This document shows, piece after piece, positions 20,006 to 27,516 of a stretch of 27,516 nucleotides of DNA. The DNA lies in IMG/VR virus record IMGVR_UViG_3300025151_005430, positions 1 to 27,516 of that record. One strand, given 5' to 3'. Source of the DNA: a virus. Below the pieces are notes generated by a model. The model saw nothing but the letters and a program-made list of their open reading frames with translations, did no database searches and had not been told where the DNA came from. Position 1 is the first letter of the stretch. Each line of letters begins with the position of its first letter. Position numbers and translations under genes: made by a program.

Positions 20006-23000
20006 ATTTAAACAGATTTGTTACAAACGTACAAGAAATAATATTAAATATAGCTAGTAGTGAAGGTATAGAACAAGCTGCAATAACACCGGAATTAAAA
20101 AGTAGGTTAAGGGCAGTAATAAGGTCAACTGCATTATATGCAAATAGAGTAGCTATAGATACTAATACGTATAAAAATGAATTTATTGATGCAATAATAC
20201 CACGTTTAAGAAACACAGGTATTTCACAAGGCATAAATATACCTGATTCTGTTTTATCTAATATAGGCAATTCAATATCACAAACATTTGGTGATTCAGA
20301 CTTTAATGAAATAATTATGGATATGGATGATACTGCAGAGTATGAAGCATTCTTAGATAATGATTATGAAAATATTGTAAATGAATTAGAAAACATAGAA
20401 GAAAATAGACAGGCATTAGAAGCTGCACAAGATACTGACCCTGATAACACACCCTCACATGTTGATGAAATTGCTGAATTTATGGATAGACAAAATACAC
20501 CTGAAAGAATAGAAAGCAATATCAATACTTTACTAAATGTAAACCCTGATACTGAACCAAGAGCATTAAAAAAAGGTCGTGTACAAAAGGCAATATATAA
20601 TTATATAGGTAGTGATTACAACCAAGCAGACATAGATTTATTTAAATTTTTAGATAACATTGAAGTTTTAGATTCAACATTAACAGGCAATCCAGATTCA
20701 AAAATTATTTTGAAATTTTCAGGTGATATAGTTACAAAAACTAACGAAGGCATTGAATTGCTTGATGCAGTTGTAACAGATATAGAAACTATATTAAGTG
20801 ATATAGAAGGTATTGATGTTGTTGGGATAGAATACACAGATGTAGATGAAGTATCAACATCACAAACAAATTTAAAAGCAAGACAAAATAGTAGGCGTAG
20901 AAGTAGTATAAATCAAGAGTCAGCAGTAGCTTACAAATATATCAATATGAGTGCTGAAGAAGTGAAAAATATGTTAGGTGATATATTGTTTGATGAAGTT
21001 AGATTGTTATCTAGTAAATATAATGTTAATGTTACAAATTTATATCCCGGTGGACCTTTGATTACTGCAGCACAAACAGGACATAAATATTTTGTACAAG
21101 ATATATTTGAAATGATTGCAAACAGTAATGAGTTACAAAGTATATTAGATAACTCAAAATTAAAATGGGTAATTTTAGGTGGTAATAAAAAAAATGGTTC
21201 ATTTCAGGATATGAACCTATACAAAGGTGGTGTAAGTAAATATTTTAAAAGATTACAACGTAATGCTAATCCTGAAACAAAAGCATCATATAAAAAAATA
21301 AATGAAAAACCCGGATATGTTTTAGGTTTAGAATTTACAGACCCATCAGGTAGAAAACATATTGTGACAGGTATGGTATCAGATGGTGAATATAGTAATT
21401 CTATATCTTTTAATACAGGTTCGAACCAATCTGATATAACAACTAATTTTTTTAATTTTGACCCTGACTATGGAAGTAGATATGGTTTAAAAGGTTATTT
21501 TCCTAATACATTAAATGGTCTTGCTATGAAGATGAAAGGTGCTGCATTAACTGTAGTAAGACAATGGTGGCAGGGTGTGTTAGGTATTGCAGATAAAGAA
21601 GAAATGATACTAACACAAAGTCCAATAAATGCATATGTTGGCAATTTTTATCAAAGAGGTGGATTTTTATTTGAAAGTGTAAATTTAGTAAACGAAACTT
21701 TTTTAGATGCACAAGAAAGTTATGATGTTTTTAATCGAAGCATGATTCGTTTTCCAAACAAAGATGTGGTATTAGATGATGGTTGGAAAATACCTAATGC
21801 CAAACATGAATGGACAGTAACACTTAAAAAAGATACTAATTTAATTGGTAGACCATCAAACATACAAGTTGTGAGAGCTAAAAGAAGTTATTTTAGTTTA
21901 GATGATATAGAAAAATCACCAAGGCACAATGCAATAAAATATTTAATGAATGTGCAAAACGCAAATCGTATTCAAGATGCTAATCGACTAATGTTAAATA
22001 TTGCAGGTATAGCATTTGGTTCAGGTTCATCTTTAGCAGATGAAGTAATAGATTACATACAGAGTAATCCCGATACAAAATATATATTTAAATACTCAGA
22101 TATAAATAATATGTTATTAGAAATATATAAATTAGACCCTAAAATTATTGGGCAAATAATTGCAAGTTCAGAACAATTAAAACGTGTAACAGGTATAGAT
22201 TTACAAAACGTTTCTGATGATGTTAAACAAATATTTAATTATAAAGAAACATTACCTTTAGATATTGAAGGTGGTATATCAGAAAAATCTTTGTATCAAT
22301 TTATAGAAATAATAGCAGATTCAGTAGGACCGGAAATAGTAACAAATAATTTAAAAATATATAAAAGAGAAGATGTTATAAATGATTTAACTTCAGATGT
22401 TGAACTAAACGAATGGATTTATGATGTAAATGAAACTACACTACAAACTACAGATACTACAACGACATCTAGAACAACACCAATTTATACAAATTTAAAT
22501 GATGTAATGAACTCAGATTTTTATAGTAATAACGAATTTGGATTTTTTTCCAACAGAGTTTCTGAAGTATATGACAATATGACTTATGATGAATTTAGTA
22601 ATGATTTTACAGGTATGCACATAGCTGACGATGATTATATTGATTGGGCTATTCTTACAAGAAGTGCAGGTGAAGATGATTTAAGAGGTGATGTATTTAC
22701 ACCGAGAGAGATAGCTCAAGCAAATAGGTGGGGAGATATTACTCCAATTAACACAAATGTAGATGGTATGTATTATTTAGATGATACATTTAGACACAAC
22801 TTTCTTCGCAATATTCAATATACAATTAGTAGTGCTGCTGATGATATGTCAGATGTTAAATTACTAGCTGCAGATGTAGAGTATATGGGTGCAGCAAGTT
22901 TAGGTGGTGATGTTCACGATTATTTTGAAATAGGTGTTATATACGAAAAAACAGAATTTGATGGAACAACAAAACAATACAGAATATATGAAACTGTAAG

Positions 23001-24795
23001 AGTAGAATCAGATATGTATATTAATTCAGTTGATGCAAATCATGTAAATTTTCTTGATACAGTTAGAACAGGAACACCTACAGACTTTGCAAGGCGTTCA
23101 CGACTTGCTTTAGTTGATGCATTAGGTATGACATTTACAGAGCAAGGATATACTGTAAACCACACACAAATAGATGACACATCTTTAAATGGTCGAGGTA
23201 GGATGTTAATAAAAACACACCCATCAGGTAGAATTGGTAGAGTTATGGATATTGCTATGCCTTATCCCGGTCAACGTGGTAATTATATAAATAATTTTAG
23301 AGGTGCAGTTACATACACACCATTAGGAGATGAAAATGTAAGAGTACAACAACAAAGAGATTTACATCAAGAAAATTTAGAAAAAAGAAACAATCAAACT
23401 AAAGTACCTGCAGCTAATGTTACAGAATCACAAATACAAACATTCTATTCGCAACATGAATTAGATTACTTAGTTAATAATGATGGAAGAAATCCTGAAT
23501 TAATCAATAAAAACTTAGAAGAACTATTTAATTTTATAGACAACAAAACTACAGGTGCAGTACAGATTACATTTAACAATGGTATTGATGCATTTGTATT
23601 AACAAAACACACTAATCAACCATTAGTATGGGCAGCACATATAGATTCTTTAGACCAAGACCTTATGCCTCCTGATGATATTCAATATTTAAAAAACAAT
23701 TTACAATTTCCTGAAGGGTCTGAAATTATATCACCTGAAGGTCTTCTACATAGAATTAACAAAGTTACATTCTTAGTTCCTAATGAAGATATTGTACATG
23801 GCGTATTACCAAGTTTTATTAAAAGATTAAATGATGAAGGTACTGCATTAATAACAGATGGCAGCAACGTTAATTTATTTTATGTAGGAAATATGGCACA
23901 TGAGCAACCAACTTTAGCACAGTATAGAGTTACAGAACCTGCACCTGATGATGGGTTAGATATATTTGGTGACCCTGATTCACCTGATAATCAAAACGTT
24001 AGAGCTAATTATGGTTATGGACAATCAATGAATCAGTATGATGACAGAGTACCATTGTATCAACAATTTAACGAAACAAGAGTTCCTGTTGGTAACAATC
24101 CATCTACACGTAATTTAAGAGAGATGGCACGTGCATTTGCACAAACTAAAACAGGTAAGGGTTTAGGTTATGCTTGGAAAACAATAGACATAGGTGAAAC
24201 ATTAATATCTAAAGCATTTGCACAAGCACAGAAAGCAGCACTTGCAGCAGGTGCAGTAGGTCTTGGTGGTGCTGCAGCTACAGCAGCAACAGTATGGGCA
24301 TTTTACGAAATAGGTAATTTAATATTTTCTGTATTACAAGGTATTCCTGAACTATATAACGTAAACAGAAAGAGAAATGAGATATTACTTAATGGTGAAC
24401 AATGGGAAAAAGATTTTGTTGAAGATACTTTTTGGCAGGATTATGGACCTGAACTGCTAGAGATACTACAAGAAGCAGGAGATAGGTCACCTGCAGAAAT
24501 GTTGTCAGAAAAAATATGGACATTTACTTTAGATAATTTATTTAAACAATCACAAGGAGAAGTAATACCTGAAGCATTAGTAGATGATAGTGAAGAATTA
24601 GATATGAGAGATGACTTATGGTATGCAAATGTACCTAATGACTACAAGATAGAACTAATGCAAGACAATATAGATTATGATAAAGTGTTATCAGGGTATT
24701 ACAACAATAGACCTGAAGCAAATGTAATTATGAACAGGACATTACAATTAGCTAATGATGTCTATAATAGAGATAGATTCCCGGGGAATAGATAA
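20002..24795 (+). CDS. Giant probable virion protein, 1597 aa, with C-terminal hydrophobic segment
   Basis: The protein starts in the four-base overlap with the 63-aa gene. The first 300 residues are acidic and helical. Around 500-550 is a stretch with GNAT-acetyltransferase flavour (a Gly/Lys helix LAMKMKGAALTVVRQW, then INAYVGNFYQRGGFLFES, like 'N-x2-A-x3-Y-x-x-x-GF'). Residues about 1410-1450 form one long hydrophobic, Ala/Gly-rich segment (AGAVGLGGAAATAATVWAFY) that can span a membrane. Together with its size and neighbours this suggests an internal protein that enters the host envelope during ejection. Enzymatic activity is uncertain: the acetyl-CoA loop is not clear. No family is recognised over the whole length. 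Confidence 0.65.
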   Translation: MNLNRFVTNVQEIILNIASSEGIEQAAITPELKSRLRAVIRSTALYANRVAIDTNTYKNEFIDAIIPRLRNTGISQGINIPDSVLSNIGNSISQTFGDSDFNEIIMDMDDTAEYEAFLDNDYENIVNELENIEENRQALEAAQDTDPDNTPSHVDEIAEFMDRQNTPERIESNINTLLNVNPDTEPRALKKGRVQKAIYNYIGSDYNQADIDLFKFLDNIEVLDSTLTGNPDSKIILKFSGDIVTKTNEGIELLDAVVTDIETILSDIEGIDVVGIEYTDVDEVSTSQTNLKARQNSRRRSSINQESAVAYKYINMSAEEVKNMLGDILFDEVRLLSSKYNVNVTNLYPGGPLITAAQTGHKYFVQDIFEMIANSNELQSILDNSKLKWVILGGNKKNGSFQDMNLYKGGVSKYFKRLQRNANPETKASYKKINEKPGYVLGLEFTDPSGRKHIVTGMVSDGEYSNSISFNTGSNQSDITTNFFNFDPDYGSRYGLKGYFPNTLNGLAMKMKGAALTVVRQWWQGVLGIADKEEMILTQSPINAYVGNFYQRGGFLFESVNLVNETFLDAQESYDVFNRSMIRFPNKDVVLDDGWKIPNAKHEWTVTLKKDTNLIGRPSNIQVVRAKRSYFSLDDIEKSPRHNAIKYLMNVQNANRIQDANRLMLNIAGIAFGSGSSLADEVIDYIQSNPDTKYIFKYSDINNMLLEIYKLDPKIIGQIIASSEQLKRVTGIDLQNVSDDVKQIFNYKETLPLDIEGGISEKSLYQFIEIIADSVGPEIVTNNLKIYKREDVINDLTSDVELNEWIYDVNETTLQTTDTTTTSRTTPIYTNLNDVMNSDFYSNNEFGFFSNRVSEVYDNMTYDEFSNDFTGMHIADDDYIDWAILTRSAGEDDLRGDVFTPREIAQANRWGDITPINTNVDGMYYLDDTFRHNFLRNIQYTISSAADDMSDVKLLAADVEYMGAASLGGDVHDYFEIGVIYEKTEFDGTTKQYRIYETVRVESDMYINSVDANHVNFLDTVRTGTPTDFARRSRLALVDALGMTFTEQGYTVNHTQIDDTSLNGRGRMLIKTHPSGRIGRVMDIAMPYPGQRGNYINNFRGAVTYTPLGDENVRVQQQRDLHQENLEKRNNQTKVPAANVTESQIQTFYSQHELDYLVNNDGRNPELINKNLEELFNFIDNKTTGAVQITFNNGIDAFVLTKHTNQPLVWAAHIDSLDQDLMPPDDIQYLKNNLQFPEGSEIISPEGLLHRINKVTFLVPNEDIVHGVLPSFIKRLNDEGTALITDGSNVNLFYVGNMAHEQPTLAQYRVTEPAPDDGLDIFGDPDSPDNQNVRANYGYGQSMNQYDDRVPLYQQFNETRVPVGNNPSTRNLREMARAFAQTKTGKGLGYAWKTIDIGETLISKAFAQAQKAALAAGAVGLGGAAATAATVWAFYEIGNLIFSVLQGIPELYNVNRKRNEILLNGEQWEKDFVEDTFWQDYGPELLEILQEAGDRSPAEMLSEKIWTFTLDNLFKQSQGEVIPEALVDDSEELDMRDDLWYANVPNDYKIELMQDNIDYDKVLSGYYNNRPEANVIMNRTLQLANDVYNRDRFPGNR

Positions 24796-26009
24796 TGGCA
24801 ATATTTAAAGAAGGAAGTTTACTACAAGTACCTGATGAGTTAATCATTGTAAATGGTAAGTATTATGCTGTATATAATTACGTAGCTACAAGTGGTAACA
24901 CTATGCCTTTAGTGGTAGATGTAGATTTACCTGAAAGTTTTGCAGAAGGTGCATTAGATGCTGCAGTAGCGTACACAGAACAGGAGTTTGCAGACCAATA
25001 TGGATATGCATTTTTTCCAATGTTTAATTTATCAGACTTAAAAGTTATTGACCCTGAAAGTGAAACTACAGATATTGATTGGTTATTAGAGAATGTAGAG
25101 AATGATTTGCAAAAGAAAGCAACTATATTTGGTAAAGAATGGTATTTAGATGATGAAGTACAGCAGTTGTTTGCATATGGTGCAATTACAGGTGAGGACA
25201 TATCACCATATTTAGAAAATTTAACTTGGTTTAAAGACCACAACGCAGCACAAAGGGATTGGATTACGCTTGTATATAACAATCCACAAAAAGCACAAGA
25301 GTTTATTAACGATAATTACATAGCACTTAGAACACAAATGAACCAATTAGGTATATCAGGTTCAGGTGTAGATGATTTAACAAGGCAATTAGCAGGTGAT
25401 ATAGCACAAGGAAATATTGATTCTGCCGAGGCATCACAGATATTATCTTATCTTATAGACCCATATAAATTAACTATGGCAGGTGGTATAGATGCACTAA
25501 ATGAAGATTACAGAGGTTTTACAGATAAAATTAATCCAAGTAAAAATGGTATATCAAGTGCTAAAGATTTAATAACAAAATATCTTGGTGTAGATGCTGC
25601 ACAAGAGTTTACAAAAAATGGAATAGTAGAACAGTATGCAGCTATGTTAAGAGCAGATGCAGAAACCGGCACTACAAATAACGAAGATATTATTAAAGAA
25701 CAATTACAAACTGCACACGATAAATTGTTTCCACAGTTTGAAGGTAGTCAACACGAGATGTGGTCAGCACCAATGTATAGTAAATTTTTATCGCTTACAG
25801 GTAAAACAGCTTTATCAAATACAGACAAAAAAAATGTAGATATAATTTCACAAAAAACCGGTGGAGATATGACATTGTTTGCAGGTGAAATAAGAAATCA
25901 ATATGAAGATGACCCTACATACGCAGACCAAGTGTTAGGTGCTATGACTACTGCATTTGGTAACCAAGATGTATCAGGTGTATTTACAGGACAGAGTTTA
26001 GTAGGATAG
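24795..26009 (+). CDS. Probable virion protein, 404 aa
   Basis: A soluble protein whose first 90 residues look beta-rich (VPDELIIVNGKYYAVYNYVA). The following 300 are helical, with repeated short Ala/Gln/Asp helices (DDLTRQLAGDIAQGNIDSAE, DAAQEFTKNGIVEQYAAMLR). It starts in a one-base overlap with the giant gene and ends one base before the next ATG. No catalytic residues or known fold are recognised. Its helical C-terminal part resembles in style the helical parts of the 479-aa and 450-aa neighbours, suggesting that the three belong to one assembly. A structural or ejection role is inferred from context only. Confidence 0.55.
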   Translation: MAIFKEGSLLQVPDELIIVNGKYYAVYNYVATSGNTMPLVVDVDLPESFAEGALDAAVAYTEQEFADQYGYAFFPMFNLSDLKVIDPESETTDIDWLLENVENDLQKKATIFGKEWYLDDEVQQLFAYGAITGEDISPYLENLTWFKDHNAAQRDWITLVYNNPQKAQEFINDNYIALRTQMNQLGISGSGVDDLTRQLAGDIAQGNIDSAEASQILSYLIDPYKLTMAGGIDALNEDYRGFTDKINPSKNGISSAKDLITKYLGVDAAQEFTKNGIVEQYAAMLRADAETGTTNNEDIIKEQLQTAHDKLFPQFEGSQHEMWSAPMYSKFLSLTGKTALSNTDKKNVDIISQKTGGDMTLFAGEIRNQYEDDPTYADQVLGAMTTAFGNQDVSGVFTGQSLVG

Positions 26010-26010
26010 T

Positions 26011-27363
26011 ATGACAGTAGAAGAAATAAAAGCAATACAAGCAGAACTTGGTGTAACAGTAGATGGAATTATAGGTCCTGAAACACAAGAAGCTGCAAGA
26101 GCAGCACAAGCAGCATCACCATTTGATGAAACTAAATATGATTTTATTGTTGATTTTATTATTCCTGAAACAGACACTAATGAAATTGTTGAAAACAATG
26201 GTGAAAACATAATAAGTACTGCTGAAGATTTTTTTGCAACGAATGTACAAGAAGATAAATTTGGTAGTGCATTAGGCACTACATTGTATGTTAAGTTATC
26301 TGATGGTTCTATTGCAACTGCAGGTAGTTTAGAAGAGTTTGAATCAAGATTTTTTAATACTGAAACAGGTACATTAAATGAAGGAATTGAGTTAGCATCA
26401 TCAAGTGACATAATTAAATTTAAATCTGATACAGCAGCATCTATTTCATTAGATATAGATACATCAAAATTTCAAATAGACACAAGTGCTATGGAAAAAA
26501 CACTTGGAACATATGCAGAAGATGCACAAGTAGCAGAGTTGGCACAAACAGGACCATCTACATTTGAACAAGCAAAAGGATTATATCCTTATTTAGATGA
26601 CAGATTAATACGTAAGTTTATGGATAAATATGCAGAAAGTGGTAATGAAAAATTAGCACTTGCTGAAATGAGAGCAGACCCAATAATGAATGATGTATAT
26701 CCGGGAATAAAAAGAACAGATGGTACTTTACGTATGACAGAAAAAGAATATGTAGCTGCTGTAGACAATATGAAAGCTACTATACGTACATACAATTTAA
26801 ACCCTAACGAATTTCAAGATGATATTGTATCTGCAATTAGTGGTGATGTATCTCCATTAGAGTTTAGACAGAGAATGGATGCAGGGTATGAAGGTGTAGT
26901 AAATAATATTCCTCAAATTAAAGAAGCGTATCTAAATAATTTTGGTATTGATTTACCTGATGAATCTATATTTGCTATGTTTGTTTCACCAAATGTTTCT
27001 ACAAAAATATTAGAAGGGCAAATTAGAGCATCACAAATACTTGGTGAAGCAGAAGCATCAGGATTCGGTGGTATATCTGCACAAGTAGGACAATCACTAG
27101 CACAACAAGGTCTAACACAAGAAGGTGCAAGAAAAGGATTTGGACAAGCAGCATTAACATTAACAGGTTTACAAACTGCTGCACAAACACAAGGTAGAGA
27201 AGGTCCAACTGCTACAGAGTATGTACAAGCTACACAACTTGGACAAGCAGAACAGTTAGACCAATTACAAAAATTATCACAACAAATACAATCTGAAAGT
27301 TCTTTGATAACAGGTGCAGCTAAATCACAAACAGGTGCTGTAACAGGTTTAGAAGAAGCATAA
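26011..27363 (+). CDS. Peptidoglycan-binding-domain protein, 450 aa, probable virion component
   Basis: Residues 2-36 are a recognisable PG_binding_1-type module: VEEIKAIQAELGVTVDGIIG, then PETQEAARAAQ, matching 'I-x-x-IQ-x-x-LG-V-x-VDG-I-x-G-P-x-T'. The middle (about 50-150) is beta-rich; residues 170-330 are helical. The last 120 are a Gln/Ala/Gly-rich helix (SAQVGQSLAQQGLTQEGARK) typical of coiled or tail-needle-like parts. It is the last gene of the late operon; its TAA is followed by a new promoter. Role: probably anchors a virion component to host cell wall during entry (inference from the domain and the lysozyme-like neighbour). Confidence 0.65.
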   Translation: MTVEEIKAIQAELGVTVDGIIGPETQEAARAAQAASPFDETKYDFIVDFIIPETDTNEIVENNGENIISTAEDFFATNVQEDKFGSALGTTLYVKLSDGSIATAGSLEEFESRFFNTETGTLNEGIELASSSDIIKFKSDTAASISLDIDTSKFQIDTSAMEKTLGTYAEDAQVAELAQTGPSTFEQAKGLYPYLDDRLIRKFMDKYAESGNEKLALAEMRADPIMNDVYPGIKRTDGTLRMTEKEYVAAVDNMKATIRTYNLNPNEFQDDIVSAISGDVSPLEFRQRMDAGYEGVVNNIPQIKEAYLNNFGIDLPDESIFAMFVSPNVSTKILEGQIRASQILGEAEASGFGGISAQVGQSLAQQGLTQEGARKGFGQAALTLTGLQTAAQTQGREGPTATEYVQATQLGQAEQLDQLQKLSQQIQSESSLITGAAKSQTGAVTGLEEA

Positions 27364-27384
27364 CCACAATATATAGTATATAAC

Positions 27385-27411
27385 TTGCACAACCACAATA
27401 TGTGGTATAAT
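27385..27411 (+). promoter_or_regulatory. Extended -10 promoter for the next transcription unit
   Basis: TG at 27403-27404, one base, then a perfect TATAAT (27406-27411). TTGCAC (27385-27390) is a -35-like element but at a short 15-nt spacing. A 5-bp palindrome (CCACA-ATA-TGTGG, 27393-27405) overlaps the extended -10, and the first half, ACCACAATAT, is repeated at 27363-27372. This looks like an operator-promoter pair. Start predicted near 27418. Confidence 0.65.
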
Positions 27412-27516
27412 CAAATCAAGCTGCGTTTGTAAGTCTGCAGGATAATATGACTTCAATTTTGTAATCGGTCTTGATGCCTACTGACAAGACCTGTCAAATA
27501 AAAACAGTAGTGTAAG
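27412..27516 (+). promoter_or_regulatory. Hairpin-rich 5' leader with competing stems, gene beyond the window
   Basis: No ORF starts in these 105 nt. Three stems cannot all form: GGTCTTG/CAAGACC (27467-27473/27485-27491), TGACA/TGTCA (27482-27486/27492-27496) and CTACTG/CAGTAG (27478-27483/27505-27510). Mutually exclusive stems in a leader point to folding-based control of the next gene, which by elimination may be the capsid gene. The leader is cut by the window edge. Confidence 0.5.

Noticed and set aside
21418-21427. GGTTCGAACC, which resembles a tRNA T-loop
   Set aside because: It lies in frame inside the 1597-aa gene, and no acceptor or anticodon stem surrounds it.

Overview
The window is a contiguous piece of an AT-rich (roughly one-third GC) tailed double-stranded DNA phage genome, probably from an aquatic or metagenomic source. 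It carries an early region of tightly packed microproteins and a late packaging/virion operon. I see no integrase, repressor, replication gene, tRNA or CRISPR array. The ribosome-binding sites repeatedly read AGAAAGGA(GG), which matches a 16S tail ending CCUCCUUUCU (as in Actinobacteria, Firmicutes and many Alphaproteobacteria). Two late proteins have peptidoglycan-binding-like segments and one looks like a lytic transglycosylase. An AT-rich marine or freshwater actinobacterium is a reasonable but unproven host.

Layout: (1) Positions 1-2591, minus strand: nine genes in one run, mostly overlapping by 1-11 nt. They encode zinc-binding microproteins, a winged-helix protein, unknowns and an SGNH-hydrolase-like protein. 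(2) Positions 2643-3133, minus strand: a densely base-paired stretch of about 490 nt that I interpret as a large structured RNA. It has its own RBS and an 18-codon ORF near the 5' end, and a terminator hairpin with an 8-U tract at the 3' end. (3) Positions 3153-3794, minus strand: three small genes behind a good promoter. (4) Positions 3890-5380, plus strand: six small genes closed by an intrinsic terminator at 5406-5437. (5) Positions 5438-6496: a mostly non-coding control region with strong hairpins, A7T8 and G8 tracts, a possible 25-codon minus-strand gene and a hairpin-rich leader for the late genes. (6) Positions 6497-27363, plus strand: a 21-kb late operon without internal gaps. It encodes two microproteins, a large terminase with an extra N-terminal zinc finger and HTH-like segment, a portal, two small proteins, a 2020-residue giant protein, a PG-binding-like protein, a lysozyme-like protein with tandem repeats, a 63-aa protein, a 1597-residue giant with a C-terminal membrane segment, and two further probable virion proteins. 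(7) Positions 27364-27516: a new promoter and a hairpin-rich leader for a gene beyond the window, possibly the capsid gene.

How it works together (inference): terminase and portal package DNA, and the block from 10916 to 27363 looks like an oversized internal-virion or ejection set that includes a wall-degrading enzyme and wall-binding domains. No capsid, scaffold or tail gene is recognisable here.

A genome-wide signal cuts across all of this. I found no GATC and no CCWGG in the window. All 24 Asp-Pro codon pairs I located use GAC, although Asp is otherwise mostly GAT. All 21 Pro-Gly pairs use CCG or CCC, although Pro is otherwise CCT or CCA. This indicates selection against two restriction or methylation motifs.
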